32,848 bases of DNA from Chloroflexota bacterium. GTDB taxonomy: Bacteria; Chloroflexota; Anaerolineae; B4-G1. The notes beneath the pieces were generated by a model that was given only the letters and a program-made list of their open reading frames with translations, was not told where the DNA came from and searched no databases. Location of the stretch: NCBI GenBank assembly GCA_012514315.1, contig JAAZAN010000108.1, positions 1-32,848 of the forward strand. Direction: 5' to 3'. How positions within the stretch are numbered: position 1 is the first letter of the stretch; each line of letters opens with the position of its first letter. Of this stretch, positions 15,841-24,677 are shown in pieces. Made by a program: the position numbers and the translations under genes.

Positions 15841-17628
15841 GTGAAGGTGAACAAGAAGCAAGTCAGTGTGGCGATGATTATCAGCCTCGCGCTCATTGTG
15901 GTGAGTTTCGCCGTCGTGCGGGCGGCTCCAGAGACTCAAGGCGAGATCACACCAGTGAGCTGGATCATGGCGATCATCGTGGGCCTGTTCTACTACGCCT
16001 CAATGTCGCCATGGTTCGCCAACCTCGGGTTCACGACCCTGTACCGGCCCCTGATCGCGGGAACGCTGGTGGGACTCGTGATGGGGCAACCGGGGCGCGG
16101 CGTGGCAATCGGCGCCAACATCAATGTGCTATACCTCGGTTGGATCTCAGCGGGCGGTTCCCTGCCCGGTGATCCTGGCCTGGCTGGCTACCTGGGTACC
16201 GCGCTCGCGTTAGGTGGCGGCCTGGGCACCGAGGCAGCCCTGGCAGTTGCTGCGCCCTTGGGCCTGTTGGGCGGGCTCACATGGTCCTTGCGGATGAGCT
16301 TGTGCTCGATTATCCCGCACTGGTCCGAGCGTTTTGCCGAAGAGGGCGACATCGACGGCGTGGCCCGGAGCAACTACATCTACTCGCAGCCATTCCTCTT
16401 CGTCATCTACGCAATACCCGTGATCCTGGCTGCCAAGTTCGGCTCGTCGGCGGTAGCGGCGGGCCTGAACTGGATCGCGGCCAACGCGATCTGGGTGATG
16501 AACGGTCTGTATGCGGCAAGCGGCATGTTGGCCGCCCTCGGTATCGCGCTCAACCTCAAGTTTCTGTTACGGGGGACCGTCTGGCCCTACTTCTTCATCG
16601 GGTTCCTGGTTCCGCTGCTCCTGGGCGGCCCTGTCAATCTGCTGGTGATGGCGATCATCGGTGCAGCCGTCGCGTTCTTGCACGTGCTGTTCACCGAGGG
16701 ACTGGGAGGCTCTGAGGAGGTGGGCGCAGCGGAAGAAGAGCGCAAGGCGGTCGGGCTGCTGACCAAGAACGATGTCTTCCAGTCCTTCTGGCGCTGGCTG
16801 TGCTTCTCCCACTCGACGTACAACTGGGAGCGGATGCAGGGCCTGGGTTTTGCGCACAGTATGACGCCCATCATCCGCAAGCTGTATAAGAGCAAGGAGG
16901 ACATCAGCGCGGCGCTCAAGCGGCATCTGATCTTCTACAACACGCAGCCCGATGCCGGCGGCATCGTCAATGGTATCGTGATCGCTATGGAGGAGGAACG
17001 AGCCGCTGGTGCGGAGATCAGCGATGACGCGATCAACAGTGTCAAGACTGGCCTGATGGGGCCGATGGCGGGAATCGGCGATACGCTCCAGCAGGGCATC
17101 CTGATCCCGATCGCGCTCAGTCTGGGTATGAGTGTGGCGCTGGGTGGCAACATCGCGGAGGCCCAGACAGGCAACCTCCTTGGCCCAATACTGTATGTCA
17201 TTCTGATGATGGTCGGTACCTGGGGAGGTGGTTGGGTCCTTTACTGGCAGGGCTACAAGCAAGGGCGAACGGCTGTGACGAATATCCTCCGCAGTGGCAC
17301 ACTGAACAAGGTGATCGTCGGCGCAGGTGTTCTGGGCAACTTCATTATGGGCGCCCTGGTGATTAGCTTCGTCAGCCTGTCGACGCCAGTGGCCTTGATG
17401 ATTGGTGGTACGGCATTCCGCATCCAGTCAATCTTCGACAGCTTCATGCCGAACCTCTTGCCGCTGCTGCTCGTTCTTCTAATCTGGTGGCTCTTGGCCA
17501 AGAAGAACGTCTCGCCAACCACGATCATGATCGTCGTTATCATAGTGGGTGTCCTGGGGGCCGTCCCAATCTGGCCTGGGATCGATGCCGAAACCAACGA
17601 GGTGATCCGCGTTGGTCTCTTGGGGTAG
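15841..17628 (+). CDS. PTS mannose-family EIIC-EIID fusion permease
   Basis: 595 residues joining the two membrane subunits that are normally separate (ManY and ManZ). After an N-terminal helix (about 8-28), residues ~38-285 are EIIC: 'FTTLYRPLIAGTLVGLVMG' near 64-82 and 'GANINVLYLGWISAGG' near 91-106. A charged linker (about 288-306, EEVGAAEEERK) leads to EIID at ~308-595, with 'STYNWERMQGLGFAHSM', 'RHLIFYNTQPDAGG', 'KTGLMGPMAGIGDTLQQG' and several helices at the C-terminus. Start GTG 15841 has AAGGAG eight bases upstream; the frame extends to 15787 without support. It translocates and, with EIIB, phosphorylates a hexose, hexitol or related sugar. The fusion boundary is a continuous reading frame, so it is not a stop read-through. 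Substrate unknown. Confidence 0.92.
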   Translation: MKVNKKQVSVAMIISLALIVVSFAVVRAAPETQGEITPVSWIMAIIVGLFYYASMSPWFANLGFTTLYRPLIAGTLVGLVMGQPGRGVAIGANINVLYLGWISAGGSLPGDPGLAGYLGTALALGGGLGTEAALAVAAPLGLLGGLTWSLRMSLCSIIPHWSERFAEEGDIDGVARSNYIYSQPFLFVIYAIPVILAAKFGSSAVAAGLNWIAANAIWVMNGLYAASGMLAALGIALNLKFLLRGTVWPYFFIGFLVPLLLGGPVNLLVMAIIGAAVAFLHVLFTEGLGGSEEVGAAEEERKAVGLLTKNDVFQSFWRWLCFSHSTYNWERMQGLGFAHSMTPIIRKLYKSKEDISAALKRHLIFYNTQPDAGGIVNGIVIAMEEERAAGAEISDDAINSVKTGLMGPMAGIGDTLQQGILIPIALSLGMSVALGGNIAEAQTGNLLGPILYVILMMVGTWGGGWVLYWQGYKQGRTAVTNILRSGTLNKVIVGAGVLGNFIMGALVISFVSLSTPVALMIGGTAFRIQSIFDSFMPNLLPLLLVLLIWWLLAKKNVSPTTIMIVVIIVGVLGAVPIWPGIDAETNEVIRVGLLG

Positions 17629-17707
17629 CTGGGAACAGGGCGCTGGTGTCGCGGCGCCACTTGGCCTGAGGATAGATGCGTGAACCAGGCAAGGTGAGCA
17701 TCAAGCG

Positions 17708-17765
17708 CAGGCCGGCTTCAAGGTAGCCGGCCTGCCTCACCAGAAGGGGTGGCGCCGGGCTTCTG
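17708..17765 (+). other. two adjacent hairpins between the permease and aldolase genes
   Basis: First stem: CAGGCCGGCT (17708-17717) pairs perfectly with AGCCGGCCTG (17725-17734) around a 7-nt loop, extendable by one G-C pair. Second stem: CAGAAG (17741-17746) with CTTCTG (17760-17765). No T-run follows either stem. In a 246-bp intercistronic gap they could act as an attenuator, RNase processing site or mRNA-stability element separating PTS from enzyme expression. Confidence 0.6.
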
Positions 17766-17874
17766 TTGTCCGGGTGATTGTCTGCGGTCGTCGGAAAGGT
17801 GATGGACCGTACAGAGTATTTGTCAGCACTAGTTCTCGCAGTGCGTCTAGTCAACCACTGCCAGGAGGCGAAGC

Positions 17875-18669
17875 ATGCTAGGCCTGAAGACACATCGCTG
17901 GAATCGAATCTTCCGAGATGATCAGCGGACGCTGATCGTTGCTATGGATCATCCAGGTACCTTCGGCATGATGGAAGGTGCGGGGAGCCCCGGAGAGGTG
18001 ATCACCCAGATTCGGGCGGGTGGCGCGGATGCCATGCTAACCACATACGGCATCGTGACGCAGTTCGCCGATGAGATTGGGGATCTAGGCATCTTCCTCC
18101 GCGTAGATGGCGGCACGTCGGCGCTGGCCAAGAATCGGGGGGCATCGCAGCTCATCTTCGACGTATACGACGCACTGCGCACCGGCGCTGATGGCGTGTG
18201 CAGCATGGGGATGCCAGGTTCTGTATACGAGGCGGAGACTCTGCCGTATCTGGCACAGCTCGTATCTCAGTGTGCGGAATGGAATGTGCCGTTGATGGCA
18301 GAGATGCTGCCTGCTGGCTTTGAGGACCCGGCTGGGATGTGGACCCCAGAGAACATCGGCCACGCGTGTCGCATTGGCGCCGAGATGGGCGTCGACCTCA
18401 TCAAGACCACTTACAGCGGCGACGTCAAGACGTTCCGTCGAATCGTCGAGCAGGTCTACGTTCCGATCGTGGTGTTGGGCGGGAGCAAATCGAAGGATCC
18501 TGCTGACCTGCTCGCCAGCATCGCAGAGTCTATGGAGGCTGGCGCGCAGGGCGTTGCTGTAGGCCGCAATATCTGGAGCTACCACGCTCCAGGGAAGATG
18601 ACAGCCGCTATCGCGGCGATCGTTCACGAGGGGGCCACAGTCGATACAGCCCTGACGCATCTGAAGTAA
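17875..18669 (+). CDS. class I (Schiff-base) aldolase, DeoC/FbaB/LsrF family
   Basis: 264 residues of a TIM-barrel aldolase of the DeoC/LacD/FbaB group. It carries out reversible aldol cleavage, probably of a ketose phosphate, through a lysine Schiff base. The candidate lysine is Lys177 in 'VDLIKTTYSGD', matching the 'KIKYTGD'-type strand of archaeal-type class I fructose-bisphosphate aldolase. 'DHPGTFG' (25-31) and the phosphate-binding 'VLGGSKSKD' and 'GVAVGRNIW' (about 200-208 and 226-234) are also family features. ATG 17875 has AGGAGG upstream. It sits between a PTS permease and a zinc dehydrogenase, so the likely substrate is the 1- or 6-phosphate the PTS produces, perhaps after oxidation or reduction. 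LsrF-type thiolase activity is an alternative, but no lsr neighbours are present. Confidence 0.85.
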   Translation: MLGLKTHRWNRIFRDDQRTLIVAMDHPGTFGMMEGAGSPGEVITQIRAGGADAMLTTYGIVTQFADEIGDLGIFLRVDGGTSALAKNRGASQLIFDVYDALRTGADGVCSMGMPGSVYEAETLPYLAQLVSQCAEWNVPLMAEMLPAGFEDPAGMWTPENIGHACRIGAEMGVDLIKTTYSGDVKTFRRIVEQVYVPIVVLGGSKSKDPADLLASIAESMEAGAQGVAVGRNIWSYHAPGKMTAAIAAIVHEGATVDTALTHLK

Positions 18670-18687
18670 CACGCAAAGGAGACCGAA

Positions 18688-19734
18688 ATGACCGATACGT
18701 ACAAACGGGCAGTATTCGTCGCCCCAGAGCAGATTCGCTTCGATGATGTACCCATCCCAGAACCCGGACTGCACCAGGCTCTGGTGAAGGTGCAGGCATG
18801 TGCGCTCTGCACCTGGGAACAGCGGACATACTCGGGCGAGGAGAAGTTCTACCCTCTGGCCGGCGGGCACGAGGTTTCTGGAGTGCTGGTCAAGTTGGGC
18901 GAGCGGGTGTACACCGACGCCAAAGTCGGCGACCGGGTGATGGCCGCCACGCTGAACCGATGTGGTTACTGCGAATCCTGTCGGCGCGGGATGGACAACA
19001 TCTGCGACAACGCGAGGAAACCACTCCGGGATGATATCCCCGATGTACCGGGCCCTGGTGGGCTGGCGGAGTACGTGCTGCTGGATGACTATCAGCTCTA
19101 TAGGGCGTCGAACGACGTCTCGTTCGAGGAGATCTGTCTGTCCGAGCCGCTGGCCTGTGTGATTCGGAGCGTCCGCAAGTCGGGTGTGCAGCGGGCTGAC
19201 AATGCTGTGGTCGTTGGCGCCGGGATCATGGGCATGTTGCACGTGACGCTGCTCAAGCAGATGGGTGTACGCGTGATCGTCAGCGAGATCGATGGGACGC
19301 GTGCTGCGTTCGCAAAGAAGTATGGAGCGGACGATGTAATCAACCCGACGGATGCGCCATTTGCCGACCAGGTGATGCAGTTGACCAATGGCCGGGGGGC
19401 AGACGTGGTCTACTGTGCGGTCAGCGTGGCCGCTGCGGTCGAGCAAGCGGTGGAGGCTGTGGCCAAGGGCGGCCGGGTACATGTCTATGCGAGAATCCAT
19501 CCGAAGGGCTCCAAGATCTCCATCGATCCCAACCCATTCCACAACAAGGAGATTGTGCTCACAGGTACAGTCAGCCAGACGAAAGAGGATGTGCTGGAGG
19601 CGGTACGGATGATCTCGGGTCGGCTCGTGGACCTTAAGCCGTTCATATCGCTGACACTGCCGTTCACGCGTCTAGAAGAGGCGCTTCAGCGCGCCATGCA
19701 GCCTGATACGTACCGGGTGATCGTGACGATGTAG
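18688..19734 (+). CDS. zinc-dependent medium-chain alcohol/polyol dehydrogenase
   Basis: 348 residues, MDR superfamily, sorbitol/threonine-dehydrogenase-like. Catalytic zinc ligands are Cys41 ('CALCTWE'), His61-Glu62 ('GGHEVSG') and Glu153 ('LSEPLAC'). Structural zinc is held by Cys92, 95, 98 and 106 in 'CGYCESCRRGMDNIC'. The nucleotide fold has 'VVVGAGIMGM' (174-183), with Glu200/Asp202 at the end of the next strand, which favours NAD(H) over NADP(H). AAAGGAG precedes ATG 18688 and it follows the aldolase by 18 bases, so it belongs to the PTS operon. It would interconvert a polyol (phosphate) and a ketose (phosphate), as SorE does for L-sorbose 1-phosphate. The specific sugar is inferred only. 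Confidence 0.9.
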   Translation: MTDTYKRAVFVAPEQIRFDDVPIPEPGLHQALVKVQACALCTWEQRTYSGEEKFYPLAGGHEVSGVLVKLGERVYTDAKVGDRVMAATLNRCGYCESCRRGMDNICDNARKPLRDDIPDVPGPGGLAEYVLLDDYQLYRASNDVSFEEICLSEPLACVIRSVRKSGVQRADNAVVVGAGIMGMLHVTLLKQMGVRVIVSEIDGTRAAFAKKYGADDVINPTDAPFADQVMQLTNGRGADVVYCAVSVAAAVEQAVEAVAKGGRVHVYARIHPKGSKISIDPNPFHNKEIVLTGTVSQTKEDVLEAVRMISGRLVDLKPFISLTLPFTRLEEALQRAMQPDTYRVIVTM

Positions 19735-19909
19735 CCCGCTATAGTGAGCCTGGTCAGGCGGATTCTAGAGCATCTCCGATCGGGAGCGGCCCGGTAAAGG
19801 TCACGCGGTGCGTGCTGCCGGTGTTCGCGCCCCGCGGCGGCCCTAGAAAGTGGTATGTGTAATGGCGGCGCCGGGGTGCGCGTGCGGCTGCAGTGGGAGG
19901 CTGGCCTCA

Positions 19910-20920
19910 TTGGCGGATCAATGTGATCGAAGGGAGGTTGCCGGGAGTCGTTCCTGGCTCATCCGATATCGCGGTGAGTTGTGGGCGCTGATGGGGGCGA
20001 TCGCGTATGCGCTGAGCGCCCTCTTCGCGCGGATCGCCGTTCGCGACTATCCGATCGACTCGATGCTGGCCTCAAGCCTGCGTGCGCTGCCGACGCTGCT
20101 GTTTGCTCTGTACATGTCGTGGCGGATAACTCGAGGTGGACAGGGAAGCAATCCAAGGCTGAGCGATTGGCGCGTCTCTGGCCTGCTTGTCGCGTATGGA
20201 CTCCTGACGTTTGTCGTAGGCAATCCACTTCTCTTCCGAGCGTTGGCGCTCGGTGGGGTCCTGGTTGCTACCCCCGTGTCCGGGACCCAGTCGCTGTGGG
20301 CAGCGTTGATGGCTTTCTTCATCCTCCACCAGGTACTCAACGGCAAGATGATCGCCGGGATGCTCATCTCGATTGCAGGCATCGGGATGCTGGCCATAGG
20401 CCAGAGTGGTGGTGAACCAGCATCGCCTCAATGGCTCCTGGCCGTGCCACTCGCACTGGGGACCGCCGTCTCCTGGGCTCTATCCGGTGTATTGATGAGC
20501 AGTGTCCTGCAACAGGGTGTCAATCGCTTCAACGCGTTGGCAGTTGTGACTGGCACTGGCGTCTTGGCGCTGAATCTCTTTCTGGCCGTCTCGGGGAAGC
20601 TCGAGGCGTACCTGACCACGCCGGTGGGCATCCAGGGAGCTGTACTGATCGCCGGGCTATTCAATGCCTGGGCGTTGGTGAGTATCACGACGTCTCTGAC
20701 CCACACGACGGTCGCGACGACAACGACCATCAGCTCGTTGCAGATTGCCCTGGCGCCCCTCTTGGCCTGGATGCTGCTGGGTGAGCGGATGGATGGCCTG
20801 ACGGCCTTCGGGATAGTCCTCGTCTCTGTGGGTGCGATCGTGGTACAGCGCGGGGGAGATGGCGGCAAGATGCGTGAGGCCGCAGCGCAGGATATCTGCA
20901 GGACCATGACGGGCGACTGA
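19910..20920 (+). CDS. EamA/DMT-family membrane transporter
   Basis: About 336 residues with ten hydrophobic helices arranged as two EamA repeats (about 20-155 and 170-310). The first helix is near 'ALMGAIAYALSALFARIAV'; the last ends 'FGIVLVSVGAIVVQR' and is followed by a hydrophilic tail. DMT-superfamily proteins move metabolites, often as exporters of amino acids, purines or sugars. I start at TTG 19910, preceded by GGGAGG (19895-19900) nine bases away. The frame extends to 19850 with an unlikely Cys-rich N-terminus, and ATG 19990 is a shorter alternative. AOR-1 starts 26 bases after its stop, so I place it as the first gene of the large catabolic operon, where it could carry its substrate or waste product. 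Family firm; start and substrate uncertain. Confidence 0.85.
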   Translation: MADQCDRREVAGSRSWLIRYRGELWALMGAIAYALSALFARIAVRDYPIDSMLASSLRALPTLLFALYMSWRITRGGQGSNPRLSDWRVSGLLVAYGLLTFVVGNPLLFRALALGGVLVATPVSGTQSLWAALMAFFILHQVLNGKMIAGMLISIAGIGMLAIGQSGGEPASPQWLLAVPLALGTAVSWALSGVLMSSVLQQGVNRFNALAVVTGTGVLALNLFLAVSGKLEAYLTTPVGIQGAVLIAGLFNAWALVSITTSLTHTTVATTTTISSLQIALAPLLAWMLLGERMDGLTAFGIVLVSVGAIVVQRGGDGGKMREAAAQDICRTMTGD

Positions 20921-20946
20921 CTCAGGCTGCCCTGGAGGCAAGGGCC

Positions 20947-22809
20947 ATGAGGCTGGTATGGGTCGATCTGACGGCCGGCGCCGTCCGAGTGGAGGCGATT
21001 GACGCTGATACGGAGAGGCGATTCATTGGCGGGCGGGGCCTGGGTGCGAAGCTCCTCGCCGACCATTTGATCGCGCCCCACGCACCGTATGATCCAAGGA
21101 ACCCGCTCATCTTCACCGTCGGACCGTTTACTGGCACGCTCTGGCCTACCGGCGCTCGCTACCATGTTACCTTCCTGTCGCCTCTGACGGGAATCTACGG
21201 CTACGCAAATGCGGGCGGGCATTTCGGCGCCGCCCTGCGTCGGACTGGCTATGATGGGATCGTGATCACCGGGCAGGCTGACGATCCGGTGTATCTGCAG
21301 GTGACCCCCGCAGGCGTTGAGGTGCTTCCGGCTGGTCACATCTGGGGATTGGGAACAGACGCGACGCGTGCGCAGTTAGCCGCCGAGGGAGCGCGGATCG
21401 CTTGCATTGGGCCGGCTGGAGAGCGGGGCGTGCGCTTCGCCGCGATCATCAACGATGGTGGGCGTGCGGCGGCGCGCTGCGGCGGCGGCGCAGTGATGGG
21501 CGCCAAGCGCCTTAAGGCGATTGTGGTGCAGGGCCGGGCTGATGTAGAACTTCCAGCAGCGTTCCTCGAAGCAGCCCGTTCGGCCTACAATCGCGTCCGC
21601 GACCACCCCAGGGTGTCAGGACTGCGCGAGTGGGGCACGGTCAACCTTATCGCGATCAAGAACCAGACCGGGGACTTGCCAGCGCGCAACCATCAGGAGG
21701 GTCAGGTCCCGTGGGTGGATCGGGTCGATGCAGAGGCAATCGCCCGCTACACTGTCCGCACCAAGGGCTGCTTCGCCTGTCCGATCCAGTGTGGGCGGGT
21801 CACTCGGGTCGACAACGGACCGTACGCGTGCACTCTCGAAGGACCTGAGTATGAGACCACGGACGCGTTGGGCCCGATGTGCTGGATCAACGATCCAGAG
21901 GCGCTCATCTACGCGAACGCCCGCTGTAACGACCTGGGTCTAGATACAATCTCGACTGGGGCCACGATCGCGTTTGCGATGGAGTGCCACGAGCGTGGTC
22001 TACTCGCTGCTGCTGACCTCTCGCTGGAGTGGGGCGACGAGGCGACTCTGCTGGGTCTGATTCATCGTATTGCGTACCGGGAAGGGATTGGCGACCTGCT
22101 CGCGGAAGGGACACGTCGAGCGGCGCTGGCCATAGGAGGCGCTGCGCCGCGGTATGCTATGCATGTGAAGGGAATGGAGTTGCCGCGCCAGGAGCCCCGG
22201 GTCGCGAAGGGCTTCGGACTGGGGCACGCGACCTCGAACCGTGGCGCCGATCACCTGTATGCGCTCCCCACCATCGATTTGGCGGGTTTGCTGGATGTGG
22301 CGACCCGCGTCTTCCCGAGTGAGGTGATTCCCGCGCTGATGGAGACCGACAACGAACAGTACAAGCCCGACATGATCCGTTTCACCGAGCACGTGTGCGC
22401 ATTGTCGGACGCACTGGGAGTGTGTAAGTTCAGCACCGCGGAGACGTACGCACTCTTCCCCGAGGACCTGGCAATCGGCCTGAGCGCTCTCTGGGAACGT
22501 GACGTCAGCGTTGACGAGCTGTTGATGGCTGGCGAACGTATCGTCAACTTGGAGCGTATGATCAACGTGCGTCTGGGGCTATCCCGGAAGGACGATCGCT
22601 TGCCCGAGCGGTTCACGACCGAACCGCTGGCTGTCCATGCCTACACGTGCGACGAGACGGGAGAAGGCACGGTTCGTTCGAAGGAACCGGTTCACTTTGG
22701 GCGCATCACTGACTTCGATGCGATGCTGGATCGGTACTACAGCTTGCGTGGCTGGGATCACCAAGGCATTCCCACGTCGCAGACGCTGAACCGGCTGGGC
22801 CTGGCCTGA
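20947..22809 (+). CDS. aldehyde ferredoxin oxidoreductase family protein (AOR-1)
   Basis: 620 residues, the normal AOR length (about 600-650). Members hold a tungsten or molybdenum bis-pterin and one 4Fe-4S cluster and exchange electrons with ferredoxin, usually oxidising an aldehyde to an acid. The N-terminal pterin-binding domain shows 'FIGGRGLGAKLL' (26-37) and 'SPLTGIYGYANAGGHFG' (78-94). The cluster ligands are Cys275, Cys278 and Cys282 ('CFACPIQC') and distant Cys493 ('LGVCKF'). 'DLGLDTISTG' (329-338) and 'GHATSNRGADHL' (426-437) are the conserved pterin/active-site blocks. ATG 20947 is supported by GGAGG. First enzyme of the operon and a paralogue of AOR-2. Family certain; true substrate (aldehyde, or another ring or thioester substrate as in BamB-type relatives) unknown. 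Confidence 0.9.
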   Translation: MRLVWVDLTAGAVRVEAIDADTERRFIGGRGLGAKLLADHLIAPHAPYDPRNPLIFTVGPFTGTLWPTGARYHVTFLSPLTGIYGYANAGGHFGAALRRTGYDGIVITGQADDPVYLQVTPAGVEVLPAGHIWGLGTDATRAQLAAEGARIACIGPAGERGVRFAAIINDGGRAAARCGGGAVMGAKRLKAIVVQGRADVELPAAFLEAARSAYNRVRDHPRVSGLREWGTVNLIAIKNQTGDLPARNHQEGQVPWVDRVDAEAIARYTVRTKGCFACPIQCGRVTRVDNGPYACTLEGPEYETTDALGPMCWINDPEALIYANARCNDLGLDTISTGATIAFAMECHERGLLAAADLSLEWGDEATLLGLIHRIAYREGIGDLLAEGTRRAALAIGGAAPRYAMHVKGMELPRQEPRVAKGFGLGHATSNRGADHLYALPTIDLAGLLDVATRVFPSEVIPALMETDNEQYKPDMIRFTEHVCALSDALGVCKFSTAETYALFPEDLAIGLSALWERDVSVDELLMAGERIVNLERMINVRLGLSRKDDRLPERFTTEPLAVHAYTCDETGEGTVRSKEPVHFGRITDFDAMLDRYYSLRGWDHQGIPTSQTLNRLGLA

Positions 22810-22828
22810 GGGGCAGACAGGGGAGGGC

Positions 22829-24217
22829 ATGCAGTTCGATATCGCGATTCGCAACGGGACTGTGGTGGCGGCGGGCGGTACGTACAGGGCCGATGTGGGT
22901 GTGGTTGGCGAGCGCATCGTGGCGCTCGGCGACTGTGTGAGCGGGTCCTGTGAGGTGGACGCCACAGGCTGTTACGTGCTCCCGGGAGGCATCGATCCGC
23001 ACGTGCACCTGCAGATGTCGCAGGGCGCCTACGTCAGCGCCGATGACTTCGCGAGCGGCACGATAGCTGCCGCCTGTGGCGGTACGACGACCGTAATCGA
23101 TTTCGTAGAGCCGGCGGAGGGAGACGGTCTGCTGGACGCACTGCAGAGCCGTCGAGAGGATGCAGAGCACTCCGTCTCAGTTGACTACAGCCTGCACATG
23201 ACGATCCCCGCGTGGCACGCAGATCGAGCCACGACCGCCACTGAGATTGAAGACGCTATCGACGCTGGATGCACAAGCTTCAAGCTCTATCTGGCGTACT
23301 CTGGACTACAGCTGGACGACGTCCAGCTCTATCGGGTGCTGGGCTGGCTCACGGGCTTGGGCGGACTACCCATGGTGCACTGCGAGAACGGCCCGCTATG
23401 CGATGAGTTGCGTACTAGGGCAGTCGCTGCGGGTCGCAGTGGGCCGGGAAATCACGCTCTGACTCGTCCTCCGCGTCAGGAAGCCGAAGCGACTGGGCGA
23501 GCTATTGACGTGGCAGCGCTAGCCGGGAGCCCTCTCTACGTTGTTCACGTCTCGTGCGCCGAGAGCCTGGATCGCATCAGCATGGCCAAGAGACGGCGCG
23601 AGCTGGTGTATGGGGAGACGTGCCCGCAGTACCTCTTTCTGCAGCACGACGCGCTGGATGAGGCCCTCGGAGAACGATTGGTCTGTGCGCCGCCACTGAG
23701 GACATGCGCAGACAATGATGCTCTCTGGAGAGCGTTGGCAACGGGCGCTCTCGACGCACTCGGCACCGACCATTGCCCGTTCAGTACATCCGAGAAGCTG
23801 GGGCATGCGGATTTCACCACGATTCCTGGTGGCCTCCCCTCCATCGAGGCGCGGCTCGGGCTGGCTTACGACGGCGTCAACTACGGCTGGTTCTCCCTGG
23901 AGCGTTGGGTGGCGATGTGTTGCACAGGCCCGGCCCGGATCTTCGGGCTGACACGTAAGGGGCAGATAGCCCCTGGTTTCGATGCGGACTTGGTGGTGTT
24001 CGATCCAATGTGGGAACGAACCATCATCGCGGGCGAGACGCTGCACGAGCGTGTAGACTGGTCGCCGTATTCAGGGCGCAGGCTCAGGGGGTGGCCCCGC
24101 GACGTCTTCCTTCGCGGTCGCCAAATCGTGCGCTGTGGCGAGTTTGTGGGGGCGGCTGACTGGGGTCGCTTTGTAACGCGCTGTCGATCGGCAGCCTTCG
24201 AGGGAAGGGTGGTGTAG
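22829..24217 (+). CDS. hydA: dihydropyrimidinase / D-hydantoinase
   Basis: 462 residues of a binuclear-zinc amidohydrolase that opens cyclic ureides (dihydrouracil, hydantoin) to N-carbamoyl acids. The metal ligands are all present: His58-x-His60 in 'GIDPHVHLQ', carboxylated Lys152 in 'SFKLYLAYSG', His184 ('MVHCEN'), His240 ('VVHVSC') and Asp314 ('GTDHCP'). 'DFASGTIAAACGGTTTVIDF' (73-92) is also a family block. The opening lines 'FDIAIRNGTVV' and closing 'KGQIAPGFDADLVVFDP' are typical of the outer beta-sandwich. GGGGAGGG precedes ATG 22829. It lies between two W/Mo-type enzymes and shares its operon with a PreA-like protein, as in the reductive pyrimidine pathway (PreAT-HydA). Allantoinase is the main alternative; the hydantoinase pattern fits better. 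Confidence 0.87.
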   Translation: MQFDIAIRNGTVVAAGGTYRADVGVVGERIVALGDCVSGSCEVDATGCYVLPGGIDPHVHLQMSQGAYVSADDFASGTIAAACGGTTTVIDFVEPAEGDGLLDALQSRREDAEHSVSVDYSLHMTIPAWHADRATTATEIEDAIDAGCTSFKLYLAYSGLQLDDVQLYRVLGWLTGLGGLPMVHCENGPLCDELRTRAVAAGRSGPGNHALTRPPRQEAEATGRAIDVAALAGSPLYVVHVSCAESLDRISMAKRRRELVYGETCPQYLFLQHDALDEALGERLVCAPPLRTCADNDALWRALATGALDALGTDHCPFSTSEKLGHADFTTIPGGLPSIEARLGLAYDGVNYGWFSLERWVAMCCTGPARIFGLTRKGQIAPGFDADLVVFDPMWERTIIAGETLHERVDWSPYSGRRLRGWPRDVFLRGRQIVRCGEFVGAADWGRFVTRCRSAAFEGRVV

Positions 24218-24227
24218 GGGTGAGGCT

Positions 24228-24644
24228 GTGCGGCTCAAGGTAGTGTCGGAGCTGTGCACCGGATGCAGAATCTGCCAGAGCTTCTGCTCGTTCCACCACG
24301 AGCGGGTGATCTGGCCTGCAATGGCGCGCATTGCGATTGTGGCCCCTGGCGACGACGGCCCATTCTCGCCGAACGTCTGCCGGCAGTGCGATGACGCACC
24401 GTGCGCCGCGGCCTGCCCAGTAGAGGCGATATCGATGGATGGAACGACTGGGGCGTGGGCAGTGGATAGCGCTCTGTGTGAGGGGTGCGGGGCGTGCGTC
24501 CAGGCGTGTCCCTACGACGTTATCTTCGTGGACGAGGTCAGGGGTACGGCGATCAAGTGCAATCTGTGCGGCGGTACACCCGAATGCGCAATGATGTGCC
24601 CAACCGGCGCCGTCACGGTGTGTGATCGGTCCCCGGGTCGGTGA
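24228..24644 (+). CDS. polyferredoxin with four predicted 4Fe-4S clusters (AorA/HycB-like)
   Basis: 138 residues carrying 16 cysteines in four groups: C10-x2-C-x2-C-x3-C20 near the start, then 'CRQCDDAPCAAACP', 'CEGCGACVQACP' and 'CNLCGGTPECAMMCP'. That is the arrangement of HycB/CooF-type electron-transfer subunits and of AorA, the small Fe-S subunit of Aromatoleum-type aldehyde oxidoreductase. Starts at GTG 24228 with GGGGTGAGG just ahead; only ten bases separate it from the hydantoinase gene. AOR-2 begins 33 bases downstream. I infer it passes electrons between AOR-2 (and perhaps AOR-1 or the PreA-like flavoprotein) and a soluble carrier. No membrane segment is present, so it is cytoplasmic. 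Cluster number follows from the Cys pattern. Confidence 0.88.
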   Translation: MRLKVVSELCTGCRICQSFCSFHHERVIWPAMARIAIVAPGDDGPFSPNVCRQCDDAPCAAACPVEAISMDGTTGAWAVDSALCEGCGACVQACPYDVIFVDEVRGTAIKCNLCGGTPECAMMCPTGAVTVCDRSPGR

Positions 24645-24677
24645 GAAGCGATGGTTCCTCGTCAGAACGGAGGAGGG

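Noticed and set aside
18085-19542. 485-codon minus-strand frame over the aldolase and dehydrogenase
   Set aside because: It spans two well-supported genes, is rich in His/Arg/Gln without any domain, and lacks a start signal.
19740-19745. TATAGT as a promoter -10 for the EamA/AOR operon
   Set aside because: No acceptable -35 at the right distance; too weak to list, although the operon does need a promoter near here.
20428-21339. 303-codon minus-strand frame over EamA and AOR-1
   Set aside because: It lies opposite two strong genes and has no family features.
22872-22892. second copy of a GGTACGTAC-type operator motif
   Set aside because: It lies inside the hydantoinase coding sequence and matches only the palindrome core; probably chance.
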